DNA of 64,000 bases, taken from Lucifuga dentata (Eukaryota; Chordata; Actinopteri; Ophidiiformes; Bythitidae). Where the stretch lies: NCBI GenBank assembly GCA_014773175.1, contig VXCM01001319.1, positions 43,168 to 107,167 on the forward strand, given 5' to 3'. The notes below the pieces were generated by a model. It did not search any database. It was not told the origin of the DNA and saw only the letters and a list, made by a program, of their open reading frames with translations. Made by a program: the position numbers and the translations under genes. Positions 52,410 through 63,930 of this stretch are shown here, in pieces (positions within the stretch are counted from its first letter, which is position 1; each line of letters starts with the position of its first letter).

Positions 52410-55400
52410 TGTCTTCAGGTAATAAAGTCTCAGTCAACATGTGACAGCCTGGTGGACTTTACTACAGACACGGCCAGCTGTTACACCAGACCTCAGTCCA
52501 GTAACCTGGGCAACCAGATTCACCTCTCTGGCTGGTAGAGACGCTGCTTATATCACCTGTGTCACATTTTAAAGTGTCTGCAGAAACTCTCTCTATCCTG
52601 TCTATATCTTGTATTCAAATATTTAAAGACTTGTGTTGCAAGCATATCACCCAAAATGAGGTTAAATAAAAATATCTGTGACATTTTTCAGGACAACAGA
52701 AGACCTAACAGAGCAGATATCGTATAGTAGCAGCAATCATGACTCCAACGCTGAGGTCTGTAATGGCCTGAATGAATCTGAGACCCCTACAGACACGGAA
52801 CACCTACAGGAGGAGGAGATAGAAGAGAGAGAAAAGTGGGAAGGGGACAGTAAGGAAACAGAAAATGGGAGAAATGCAAGAGAGAGAGAGGAAGACAGCA
52901 GCTGTAGGGAAGCTGAGGAAGAGGTTAAAGGAGAGGAAAGAGAGACAGAGGGAAAGCATGATGAGATATGGAGACAGGGGAGTGAGGTGGAAGGACAGAA
53001 GGACAAAGGTAAGGACAATATTGAGGAGGCTTTGAATAATGGAGAAGAGGACCAGAGTTTTGTGGCAAAGGAAGGACAAATAAAGAATGGAGAAATAGGG
53101 GTAACAGCACAGGAAAGGGAGGAGGTGGATATTGAGTTTGGTGAGAGGAGAGAAACTGAGTCAAGAAATGAGGATGAAGAGGAGAAGATTGATGAAGATA
53201 TAGAGAGGAGAGGGAGGGATATTTGGGAGGAGGATGCAGAGGAGAAAGGAAGTAAGGAGACGCTTGGTGAGGAGCGCTCCATTCAGGTGCTGGATGGTCA
53301 CATTGCAGTGGGTAGCGTGCGGTGGCGGCGTGAAGGCGGAGCTAAGGCACCACGAACACCTCGGGTACGAATCACCTAACTCTGACCCAACCCATAATCG
53401 CTTTGAAAGACCATTATCTCTTCAAAGCTACTCCTCCTCTGTCTGTCTGTCTGCAGGAGGACAAAGTCAAACACTACATGACACAGAGCTTTGATTCCGC
53501 CCGCTCGGTCGACAGCTTCCGCATCACGATCACGGAGGAAGTGATGCAGCGCTCGGCAGAAGCCCTGAGTCGCACGGGAATCTCTCAGCGCACTGACACG
53601 CGGGAGACTGTCCGCAGAATGGCTGCCATGAAAACTGAGTGAGTGAACTGTCTTCCTCCCTGTCCCGTCCTGGTATTAAATAGGGAGACATTCACATCTC
53701 ATTGTGTGTTTCTGTCAGTGTTTATCTGCTTAGATTTTTTTGCGTACCTGTATATTCTCGTCCGATCAGGCACCGTGCTCTTTTAAAGACTTTGAAGCTG
53801 TTGTTGGAGCGAGGCGCTGACCCCAACGCGTCCAGAATCCCCATGCCTCTCCTCTTCCTGGCCATTATGTCTGCTGATATCGAGGCTGTCAGGAGCCTGC
53901 TGCTGTGTGGAGCTCGCACCAACATCCCGCTTCCAGCTGAGGTACAGCAAGAAATACTTTACCTCTGCCAAAAAGATTGAGGTCACCGAGGTGTCTGGTA
54001 AGCCTCTCAGTATTCATTTTTACTTCCTGGAAGGATGTTCATTGACAATGTCATCAAAGGTCAATAGTTGGAATTTGAATTGGCCACAAGGGGGCATTTG
54101 TCTCGGTACAGTAGTTACACACTGGTGTACCACTCTAACTTGCTTAAATCAAAGCTCACTGCCAATTTTAATATTTTTGCAGAAGAAGGGTGTGTATCCT
54201 CTGCACATAGCTGCAGCACTACCAGGTCCAGCAGGTCCCAGAATCACAGAGCTTCTGCTGCACGCTATCACTGACCCCGACACACAGGCATGCGACCAGG
54301 ACGAGATCTATGAGCTGGATAAAGTGTGTTCTTTTCCTTTTAGCTTAATCAGAGTCATTAATAGTTTTTGGTACTGTAACTGTTGAGCAGATCACAAGAG
54401 AGTTTGAGTTATGAAAACAACCGTGTTTCATTCTGGGTCCCTTACAGACTTCCATGGGGCCCCAAGAAGCACTGGGCATCAGTGAGACCAAGCCCAGAGG
54501 TGGCCGAACAGCGCTGCATGTGGCCTGCGAGAGGGACAGTGACTACAGAGTCAGTACACACACGCCCACACTCACACCTGCAGTATACACGCCATCACTC
54601 ACAGCTACAGTATACATGCCATCACTCACACCTGCAGCATACACGCCATCACTCACACCTACAGTATACATGCCATCACTCACACCTACAGCATACACGC
54701 CATCACTCACACCTACAGTATACATGCCATCACTCACACCTGCAGTATAAACGCCATCACTCACAGCTACAGAATACACACCATCGCTCACACCTGCAAC
54801 ATACATGCCATCGCTCACACCTGCAACATACATGCTGTTGCTCACATCTGCAGCACACACACCATCGCTCACACCTGCAGCACACACGCCCTCACACGTG
54901 GATCATAATATCAAATGAAAAGTAATACTGGAAATATGGGCTTAATATCTCAAGAGAATAGATGGGTTTAGAACATTGTGTGGCCCTTGCCTTGCGAAAA
55001 ATTTACAAATAACTGCAAGAACTTCAGTCAAAGGAAAAATTAAAAGCCAAAAGCAAAGCTGTAAGGTTTACAGCACTTTGTGATTTGCTGTGTGTGTGTG
55101 TGTGTTTATGTATGTTTGCAGAATGCGAGTGAGGTGATAGCCCTCCTGCTCTCCCACAGAGCCAACACACATCTTCTCTGGAGTGGACATTCCCCTCTGT
55201 CCCTGGCCATAGCTAGTGGCAATGAACTGGTAGCACACATACACATACACACACACATACACACACACCAACATATGCACAAAAAAAATGTAGCCTGGTG
55301 CTGAAGTTGTCCGTTTCAGGCAATGGAGGAGCTGTTGAAAGGAGGTGCAGATCCAAATCTCCCACTTAGCCACAGGGTAGGCAGCGCCCTCTGTGCCCTC

Positions 55401-56152
55401 GCCAACATCAACTACAACTTTGGTGGAAACAAAGCTAAGATGGTACACACACTCACACACACACACACAGAAAAATACTCCGCTATATGAATGAAAATGA
55501 TGGGTGTTTACATCTTAAATGCTTACAGTTAAATCCACTAGATTCACATTGAGAACAGATTGTTCACACTACCTTCACTTTATATAATTTTCAACAGCAA
55601 ACAAACTCACACAGCCTTTTTTTTTAAAGGAGGCACATAGACAGCAAGACTTTCATTTCTCCGAGAAAAGACTTAATTCTGTGTTATAATGCATTTTGGT
55701 ACATAAACTGTGATTCTATCGCTAAAAGGAGGTTTTTTTCCTGTTGGAAAAGTCATAAATCTTCTCCGTCAGTCACAATCAGCTGGATAGTATAAACTTT
55801 TTTTAGCTGAGATAAACTGTTCTGTCCTGATGGAGGTCAAATGGGGTCTCAAATACAATCTACCCACCACCTATAGTGCTGCTGTCTTCCCTCCCAAAGA
55901 AATTTGGAGACAGGTCCTACACCCAACCATTAAAAATTAGAAGTTGAAATTTATTATTTGAAATTTATTCATTGTTTGAAATTTGAATAATGCATTTTAC
56001 ATCATGCATTATTAAAAAAAAATTGAATACTATATCTATTTATTTGGAATTGAAGGTTTCTTGTGATTTGACACCATAGTTACTGTAGTTACTGGAGGTT
56101 TAACATTCTTCTGTTCATTATTTCTGACTGACAAAGCCGTTTGGATGGACGA

Positions 56153-56183
<31 letters not shown>

Positions 56184-58049
56184 CTCTGTCTCATGCAGCT
56201 GGACATGTTAGCTAACGCTGGTGCCAACATCTTGATGCCCATTAAGGTGGGTGGCGCTGTTGGAACTGCAGTTGACTACGCGTACTACTCCTTCAATCAG
56301 GTAACACACACACACGCATACTGCATGCATACATATATATACACTCAGTGGCCAGACAAATAGAAACACCTGTTCATTGTCATAAAGTCCAATACAACAA
56401 TCCTACAATAAATATAAATTTTATGAAAGTAATAATCTCTGTTTGTTGTGTCAGATAGGTGTTGATTTAGCTCTGTGGTCATTTAAAAAAAAAAATCTGG
56501 AGTCTATGTTGTTTTACTGGACTGTATTATATTGTACCATGTTTCTAATATTTTGGCTCCTCCATATAAGTGAATGAGGTGAACAAAATCTTAGAAACAT
56601 CCTTAAATATTATACAGTCCAATACAACACCTCCACAAAGTACAGCCTCAAAAGGTATCATACAATTAGTTAACACACAAAATCTGAAATAATGTTTAAA
56701 CCACAGGCATGTCTTGATGGGTTATGATTAATGTTTAGAAGATTACAACAATTTAGCCAGCTATATTTTAATCTTCAGCATGCCAATTCTCCACCTTAAT
56801 GTACACGAGTCAAATAATGTTGAATTTGTCAAAATTTTTTGCTTTCATGAATCCGAACTACACGTTTTTTATGTTTCTGTCTATTTAGGACTCACGTATC
56901 GCCAACACTCCCTATCATGCTCTGAACATGCGAGAGAGGGAAACATTCAGGGCACGGAAGCATCTGCTGTGCCTGATGGGAGACCTGCTGAGACAGACTG
57001 CTGTTCGTATGGAGAGAGAGAAACGCATCAGGCTGCAAAGTCAGTACTGCTGCAGCCTTTAATTCATCCCGATAACTGTGTGTGAAGATGTGATTCGGTC
57101 TTTGTTCCTCTATGTGTAAGATGACCAAGATATCGTCTTTGTAAGAATATCTGAAATTCAGAGTTTGTGTGTGTGTGTGTGTGTGTACTGTATGGTTGTA
57201 ACAGGTACCAGCAGTACACAGAGGTTTGTGTACACAGGATCAGGTGCCATGTCTCCAAAGGAGCAGATCCTCAGCTTTGAAAATCTACCACCCATCACAG
57301 ATAAACATAGGTATACATACACACACACACACACACACACGACATGGTATATTGTCACATACCGGTATATACACACACAATCGTGTACTCTACCTGCACA
57401 ATTTACCTTTACGTTGCTTGATTTATTCTTGCTTTTACGTGCACCAAACCCTCTGGAGCATTGCAATTTTTTCCCAGTGAATTTGGCTTCCATTTGCCTC
57501 CTAAAAAGCAAGTGTGTGTGTGTGTATGTGTGTGCATGTGCGTGTGTGTGTGTGCTTGTGTGAATCTTTCACAGCGAACCACTGTTTAAGTTCTGCTATT
57601 ACTGCGGTCGCTCTTTGTTCGTGAAGCTGACCCCCTGTAGCCGCTGCCGCCAAGTCTACTACTGCTCTAGGACCTGCAAACTGAAAGCCTGGGACCAATT
57701 ACACAAGGAGGAGTGCATCCGGGTGTCAGGTGGGAAACATGGACATATTAAACTCCCCCCAAACACACACCCTGACAACATTAACAACCCAGCCAACCCA
57801 AAAAAAAAAAAAAAAAAAAAAAANTTTTTTTTTTTTTTACCATAACCTGAGAACAATGAACACTTTTGTAAGATCTTTTGGATAAATACATCCTGACAAA
57901 ATGTTTTCTATCTGTCTCTCTTTTCAGCAAAACCAACTGGCACACCTCGTCGTGTTGGTTTGAAGTCATCCCCCAGAATCCTTAGGCCCTTGAGTGCGAA
58001 AGAGAAGGACAAAAAAGTCACCCTCAGGGAAACCTACAGCTCCAACTGA
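48781..58049 (+). CDS. ankmy1: Ankyrin repeat and MYND domain-containing protein 1
   Basis: Predicted 1162-aa protein with N-terminal MORN repeats (about residues 58-150, YEGEF and YKGSF type), ankyrin repeats (from about residue 320 and again after residue 740), and a C-terminal MYND zinc finger (Cys pattern [23 protein letters not shown]). Its biochemical role is not established; MYND fingers and ankyrin repeats bind proteins. Nineteen coding exons: 48781-49038, 49202-49348, 49440-49634, 50494-50750, 51056-51272, 51412-51573, 52419-52534, 52692-53364, 53457-53638, 53770-53941, 54183-54323, 54448-54549, 55122-55229, 55320-55442, 56199-56300, 56889-57039, 57205-57310, 57575-57729 and 57928-58049. 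All joins close in frame. Exon 8 encodes about 224 residues of Glu/Lys/Arg-rich low-complexity sequence between the ankyrin blocks. Several introns carry CA runs just after the donor or GT runs just before the acceptor. Confidence 0.95.
51619..52259. mobile_element. MITE family copy 5
   Basis: Begins TTAAAGGAGCATACTGCCC and ends CCGGTATGGTCCTTTAA, with inverted terminal sequence of about 100 bp ('tttgcatgtttgagcct' against 'aggctcaaccatgcaaa'). Contains a false duplication around an N at 51958. It lies in ankmy1 intron 6. Confidence 0.65.
52371..52402. repeat. (TC)n run just before ankmy1 exon 7
   Basis: About 16 TC units ending 16 bp before the acceptor. It probably serves as the polypyrimidine tract. 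Confidence 0.8.
54551..54895. repeat. 27-bp minisatellite in ankmy1 intron 12
   Basis: About 12 imperfect copies of a 27-bp unit beginning 'cacacctgcagtatacac' and ending 'gccatcact', starting directly after the exon 12 donor. The long antisense ORF across it is a by-product of the 27-bp period. Confidence 0.85.
55444..55469. repeat. (CA)n at the 5' end of ankmy1 intron 14
   Basis: The CA run starts within the donor itself (gtacacacac). A complementary (TG)n run sits at 56153-56180, 18 bp before the acceptor of the same intron. Confidence 0.85.
56153..56180. repeat. (TG)n at the 3' end of ankmy1 intron 14
   Basis: Fourteen TG units just upstream of the exon 15 acceptor. It can pair with the CA run at 55444-55469. 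Confidence 0.85.
57318..57340. repeat. (CA)n at the 5' end of ankmy1 intron 17
   Basis: The CA run starts eight bases after the donor. The same intron ends with a GT-rich block at 57511-57562. Confidence 0.85.
57511..57562. repeat. (GT)n-rich block at the 3' end of ankmy1 intron 17
   Basis: Interrupted GT units ending about 12 bp before the exon 18 acceptor. It can pair with the CA run at 57318-57340. Confidence 0.8.
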
Positions 58050-58582
58050 CCAATTCTAGAATTTCACATGCTAAATATTAACAGAAGTCTAACTTTATCA
58101 TCCTACTGCAGCCTCAAACTTTGTTATTAACTACGTATTAACTGTAAATGATTGGCTTACTGATGGCTAAAATTTTTGCACCTTGGTATATTATTATATT
58201 CAAATCTTACATTGTAATATTATACAGGTTTGCTTACAGCTGCTATTAATTAATCTGGAAAACACCTCAGTTTGCCTCATTGTAATCCAGTGCCAGATTT
58301 TGACTTTAAATGTAAGTTTTAGGATTAATCATATTATTATTTTCATTTCTTTAATAAGTCTGAAGTATTTCTGAAATGACATTTCCCATTATTGAGAATT
58401 TTGTTGCCTTGGCGGAGGTATGTGTTCTCTCTTTCTTTCTTTTTAAGACTATGTGATTCCTTCCAACATTTTATTTCTCTTAGAACTACTGACAAGGTTA
58501 TAGCCCACTGAATGTAGGAGGTATGGGTTGAGGTTAGTTTTTTTTATAGCATTCTTCTATTTTATATTTTTATATTAATGGC

Positions 58583-58588
58583 AATAAA
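58583..58588 (+). terminator. Candidate polyadenylation signal for ankmy1
   Basis: AATAAA 534 bp after the stop. No nearer canonical signal was noted. Confidence 0.4.
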
Positions 58589-58672
58589 CATCCTCAAGGT
58601 CCTAAATATTTCTTTTTATGTAGTACTTTGAAATTATGATGTTAGACTCCATGGCTACAGATTTTACCTCTA

Positions 58673-59607
58673 TACTACAGGCCAAAGGTTTGAGGCCATC
58701 CTGAGATAAAAAAAAAATCATCAATACACTGTTTGTTTTACAATTTATTGCACAGGAAATCACAAAAATATATAAAATAAATGTAACCAATTAGTTTTTA
58801 AGAAGAATTTGTCAACAAGAGCACATTATGTAGCCACTATGGCTAAAGAAATGCTTTTTAATGAAGGCTTCAGTCTGTATTAGTGCAGCACTCCTGTTGT
58901 GTTCCAACAGGAGTGCTGATGTGTTTTAACATTCTATTCAATAGCTGCTGTCTGCCTTCTCCCACATCATTTTGGATTAGNCTGATGTGTTTTAACATTC
59001 TATTCAATAGCTGCTGTCTGCCTTCTCCCACATCATTTTGGATTAGCGTGCTACACAGTCTGATCATGCTACTGCTCTGCATGTAAAATATGGGAGGTCA
59101 GTAATGCTGTGGGGGGTTTTGGGAGAGAGAGATCTGGAGATTTGGTCCAAGTTAAAGGAATTATGAAGAAAGAATTACCATTCTATCCATCAAAGACATG
59201 CGATTCCATCCGGTTTACAAATTATTGGTCAAAATTTCATTCTTCAACAGGAAACGATCCAAAACCTTCATTAAAATTATGCCAAAATTACATCCATTCA
59301 AAACAGAAGCAAAAGGTTTTGAGAATTATGACTTGGCCANTTATGCCAAAATTACATCCATTCAAAACAGAAGCAAAAGGTTTTGAGAATTATGACTTGG
59401 CCAGAGAGGGTTCCTTTGACAAAACCAAAGTCTGAGCCTGAAATGACTTCAAAGTGCTTTATGTTGGCAAATTATTTTTGAAAACTAATTAGTTACATTT
59501 ATTTTATGTATTTTTGTGATTTCCTGTGCAATAAATTGTAAAACAAACAGTGTATTGACTTTTTTTTTTTAAATCTGGGGGTGGCCTCAAACTTTTGGCC
59601 TGTAGTG
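58673..59607 (+). mobile_element. Tc1-like transposon, second degraded copy
   Basis: Ends 'tactacaggcc' and 'ggcctgtagtg' are inverted repeats with the same inner sequence as the copy at 34933-35721. The plus strand near 59109-59435 encodes a broken transposase fragment. Two N joins with duplicated flanks (58981 and 59340) lie inside, so the true length is shorter. Confidence 0.75.
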
Positions 59608-59893
59608 TGTGTTGTTTCACACATATTATCTTTGTAGTTCTGCATGTAGGGGTGTGGTGAATATGGGTAAACAGCGCAAATGGCATGACTCGGAGTAAAT
59701 GATCTTGTTTTGCAGAATCTGATGACAGCAGCACAGTATGTTGTTGCTGCTGTACCTGACGTCTTGCATCATACCGACGGAAAAGAGGAGTGGAAATAAA
59801 TGGAAGGCATCCCTTCTCACTAGCAAAGACCTGCGCAGCTACTTTGATGGAGTAAACCACAAAAGCAGAGTGAAACGCAGACTTTTAGCTCTA

Positions 59894-59902
59894 ACCGGAA
59901 GT
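59894..59902 (+). promoter_or_regulatory. ETS/GABP-like site upstream of the RNF14-type gene
   Basis: ACCGGAAGT is a full ETS consensus 87 bp before the ATG. A second, AGCGGAAGT, lies at 59949-59957. Paired ETS sites are common in TATA-less promoters of housekeeping genes. Confidence 0.45.
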
Positions 59903-60695
59903 AAACTCAAGCTGTAAACTAACCCAGCGAAGAGTTTGTAGGGCAAGAAGCGGAAGTTTATTGGTGTTATTTGCGAGAAGACGAAAGAATGAGCTCGGAT
60001 TTGGAGGAGCAGGAAGACGAGCTACTGGCTCTCCACAGTATCTTAGGTTCTGAAGAGTTCGTCCGACTTGAGCCGAAACCTGCCGGAGAAATCCGAGTGT
60101 GGGCGGATCTGCCAACAAGCTTTATAGTGGCTCTAAGAGAAGGTAAATAAATCACTAAAAGACAAAAATGGTTCCTTTTACTGATTAGACTACAAACAAC
60201 AGCATGTTGAGCTCATTATTGTCCTGGTTCTGTAACACATCAGGGTTGGTTAAGTGTTTAAAAACTTTTTAATAATGTACAATAAACTTGAATTGTAAAT
60301 TACAGAAGTGAAAAATGAAAACTAACATTAAAATGGACATGAAAATGAGTCATTATACATGATTCAACAGAGACTATATTAACTTATATGTAAATGTCCA
60401 ACCAGAGATGGAAATTTGTCTTAGGTCCCACTTTAGTTACTTTCACACCAAGGTACATAGTTAAATTATGTAGTTATGTTACAACGGGAATCACAGTGTG
60501 CATGTTCAAGAAGCAGGTTTACTGAGTTAAAGTCAACCCACCCCAAATCTGAAAAACTAACTGATTTGAAAAGACCTTTTCCAGCTTTTAATCAGCAGAG
60601 TTATCCATATATCACCATAAATCTACTTCCTGGAAGAGAACTCCAGAAGGTTTGTCATATTGTTTCATTACCATGCATCATGTACTTTGGTCATG

Positions 60696-60696
<1 letters not shown>

Positions 60697-60746
<50 letters not shown>
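60697..60746. repeat. (TG)n run just before exon 2 of the RNF14-type gene
   Basis: Twenty-five TG units ending eight bp before the acceptor. No CA run is seen at the start of this intron. Confidence 0.9.
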
Positions 60747-60747
<1 letters not shown>

Positions 60748-61204
60748 TCCTCAGGTGATACGACGAGGCAGTACGAGATCTCATTCCTTCCACCTCTGCT
60801 TCTGACCTTCGAACTCCCTGAGGACTATCCCTCCTCCTCCCCTCCCTCTTTCAGTCTTACCTGCAGCTGGCTCACACACACACAAGTAAATTCTACAGGG
60901 TGTAATCGAATAGGTCCATGAACAACATTGATCAGAAATACATCCTGGCATTGTGTGTGTGAGAGAGAAACAGATGAGGAAATATAGATGGAATGAAGAT
61001 AAACTGATAGGAGCGGATCGATAAAGATGACGTTCTCTCTTTTTTTCCTCCATCCTCAGCTCTCTGCACTGCAGGCTCATCTTATTGATCTCTACAACAC
61101 CACTGGGGGCAGTGTGGTGCTTTTCTCCTGGGTGCAGTTTCTCAGAGAAGAGGCTCTCTGCTTCCTGGGCATCAATTCTCTGCTGGAGCTCCCCTCTGAT
61201 GAAC

Positions 61205-61428
61205 TAAACATTCTACACACTTCTTCTTCTTTTCCTTTCGGCTTTCCCTTCAGGGGTCACCACAGCGAATCATCTGCCTCCATCTAACCCTATCCTCTGC
61301 CTCCTCTTCTCTCACACCAACTAACTTCATGTCCTCTTTCACTACATCCATAAATCTCCTCTTTGGTCTTCCTCTAGGCCTCCTGCCTGGCAGTTCCAAC
61401 CTCAGCATCCATAAACATTCTACACACT
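61205..61428 (-). mobile_element. Retroposon fragment inserted in an RNF14 exon, with 17-bp target-site duplication
   Basis: The same 17-bp sequence, taaacattctacacact, occurs at 61205-61221 and 61412-61428. Between them, the first bases are a TTC-rich run, which on the minus strand reads as an AAG-type tail after 'agccgaaagg', so the element's 3' end is at the left and it lies antisense. The inner sequence ('ggtcaccacagcgaatcatc', 'atgtcctctttcac') matches a fish LINE-type 3' region I recognise but cannot class. Confidence 0.85.
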
Positions 61429-63930
61429 AGCGGCCATAAACCAAATGCTGTCATTTCTGAGCTCCCAAATAACCATCACACTCTGATGACAGGATCTACA
61501 GGTGATCAAAATAGTGATGCTTCAGGATCGTGTAAAACTGGACTTCTCTTGTCATCCTTGAAAAATCAGGTTCTGATTCTTGCTGATGGACACAATTCTT
61601 CAACCTCAGAATGGAGCAACATTGATCAAAATGTCATATCTGTACAGACAAACGGTATACATAATGTAATAATCTCAGACCCTGACAAAATAGAGCAAAA
61701 CATCTCTAACAATGCAAAAGCCTCCATTTTTAGTGAGGCTGAACAGGTCCTCCAGAGCTCAGAGCAGAAGACTGACCTCCAGAATGATCTGTCCTCAGAT
61801 GCAGGCAAATCTGGGCTTCTGTCTGGCCAGTCTGATCTAAATGTCAAAGCAAAAAGCCATGACCTTTCCGCATCTTTACCACTTCCTTCAGCCTCCTCAG
61901 TCCCATTAGGTCAAAGTGAACAAGCAGCTGCAGACCAGATGCTTTCTCTGCCTTCCCACCTCAGAGAATCCATTCAAAAGAAAGACCAAACCCTCTCCCG
62001 TCTTCTCCCCTTAGTCCCAGCTCAAGCCCTCCTGTCCCAGCTCCTGGTCTACAATGAGGCTCAGAGGCAGAAAATGTTTGCTACCACCATGTTTGACTGC
62101 GGCGTGTGTTTCATGTCCTGGCTCGGCTCAGAGTGTGTGCAGTTGTGGGAGTGTGGCCACGTCTACTGCCGGTCCTGCCTGGCCCAGTTCTGTAAAGTCC
62201 AGATAGCAGAGGGGAATGTCCGAGGGGTCACGTGTCCTCAGCCAGGTTGCAATGCAACCCCAACACCTGCACAGGTAAACACCTGTCTGTCTGCTAGCTA
62301 CCAAATCTTTCTCTACTGATTCATATAGCTCAGAACATTTATTTAAATATTCTACTTAAGAATGATTTTTAGGTATTTTACTCAAGTATTTTCATTTTGG
62401 GAGATTGTATTGATCTGAAAGCTGTAATTAGTAATTACTTTGTAGTAACATTTTGAATGCAGGATTTTTACTTCAGTAAAGAGTTTGAGAATTCTTCCTC
62501 CAGTAGCCATGTTTGTTGGCTGTAGGATGCTGGGCAGCATATCTGCAGTAGAATATATATTTGATATATTTTAATTTATTACTTAAAATAATTTTTGCTC
62601 TGAAAATACCCAACCACTACTTCTCCTTTTGCCCCTCATAGGTGAAGCTGTTGATCGGTGAGGAGCTGTTCAGCCGTTATGACCGCCTCCTGCTGCAGTC
62701 TTCTCTGGACAGTATGGCTGGTGTGTTTCTATGATATATGTATACAGTAATACTGAGGAAGTACTCAAATGTGTTATACATAGTTTGTTTTTTGTTTTTT
62801 TAGTTTTTATTAGTTTACACATACAAAAATAATACAAAATACAAAATGTCAGAAATAAAAAAAAGTAAAAATAAAATGTGAAGGAGAGCTGCAAAAAACT
62901 CTCAAGGGGCTTGAACAGGGCAGCTCTCCATAAGGTGCATGAAAATAATTAAATTATAAGACAATTAAAAGTGGAAAATAAGAAAGTGAAAAACTAAAAA
63001 TAAAAGAATTTGAAATGGTGATCATATCAACATCGCAGAATAGACTACAGATGTGATATTGTTTCTCTGGAAAAGTATGTTTTATAGAATAGTTATTATA
63101 TTGGTGACATCATAGGAGCGTACTGGAATATAGTGTCCAACGTTTCATGCATTTTATGCATTTGATGATGGTGTTTAGTTGTTTGAGTTTTTCAGCAGGA
63201 AACCCAGCTATATACCAGCTTTATAACTGTAGGCCACTGAACCAGTGCCATAGTCAGATTTTAGAAAAAAATTGTTTCATAAGTCCCTCATCGCAACTGG
63301 CTCAGGATTTTTGGCTTCCTAAAAAAGTCTGCAAAATTTTGTAAAAATTTGTGTTTTTTTGCTCACATTTTTAAGCAATTAAATTTCAGAACGCTTGGTT
63401 AAGATACACTAATTAATTTTTCTTCTTTTGCTGTCCAATTTAAAAAATATACAGTCTCAAAAATATTTGAATCACACTTTTAAAAAAAACCAAACATGCC
63501 ATGTGGAAATTTTTAATTATACAATGTAAGCTGCAAAACATGGAGAAGAAATAAGTAGTTGTCCTCAGTACTTAACTGTGGAAAATCATGGAGCCACAGA
63601 ATCTCCATCATGTCTTTTTTTCTTTTCTTTTCTTTTCTCTGTCTCAGATGTGGCGTACTGTCCTCGGCGCTCCTGTGGTTCTGCTGTAATTCTGGAGAAG
63701 GGCAGCAGGGCGGCGATGTGCTCCGTGTGCAGCTACGCTTTCTGTGTTTCCTGCAGAAAGAATTACCATGGAATAGACAACTGCCAAGCAAAGAAGAACA
63801 TGAAAAAACAGGAAGAAGAAGAAGACACACAGCACCCCTTTGCAAACCTACCACAGACACAAGGTAGGAAGAAAGGAATATCTACTCCTTTTAGAGGTTG
63901 GTAACATGATATTTTATGATAACAGTCTAA

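Larger units (their letters stand above)
59989..63863 (+). pseudogene. rnf14: RNF14-type RBR E3 ubiquitin ligase, 5' part, interrupted by a retroposon
   Basis: RWD domain (residues from MSSDLEEQEDELLALHSI onward), long linker, RING1 (CGVCFMSWLGSEC, CGHVYCRSC), and IBR (YCPRRSC, CSVCSYAFCVSC). This is the RNF14 order, of a RING-between-RING ligase that passes ubiquitin through a catalytic Cys in RING2; RING2 would lie beyond the window. Exons: 59989-60142, 60755-60885, 61060-62274, 62642-62720 and 63648-63863, all GT/AG. Exon 3 holds 190 bp of foreign sequence at 61222-61411 plus a 17-bp duplication. The 207 extra bases keep frame but bring a TAA at 61285-61287, giving 170 codons. The frame after the insertion is intact, so the lesion looks recent. 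It may be a pseudogene, an allele, or a gene that restarts at the ATG at 61486. A divergent rnf14 paralogue is possible because the linker is long. Confidence 0.8.

Noticed and set aside
52737..53282. Long Ser/Leu/Pro-rich ORF on the minus strand
   Set aside because: It is the antisense shadow of the purine-rich ankmy1 exon 8. It has no splice or start context of its own.
54543..54887. Minus-strand ORF with a repeated Val-Ser-Asp-Gly-type peptide
   Set aside because: It is produced by the 27-bp minisatellite in an ankmy1 intron. The period is a multiple of three, so open frames are expected.
54551..54895. CRISPR-like array
   Set aside because: Units are directly adjacent with no unique spacers, in an intron of a vertebrate gene.
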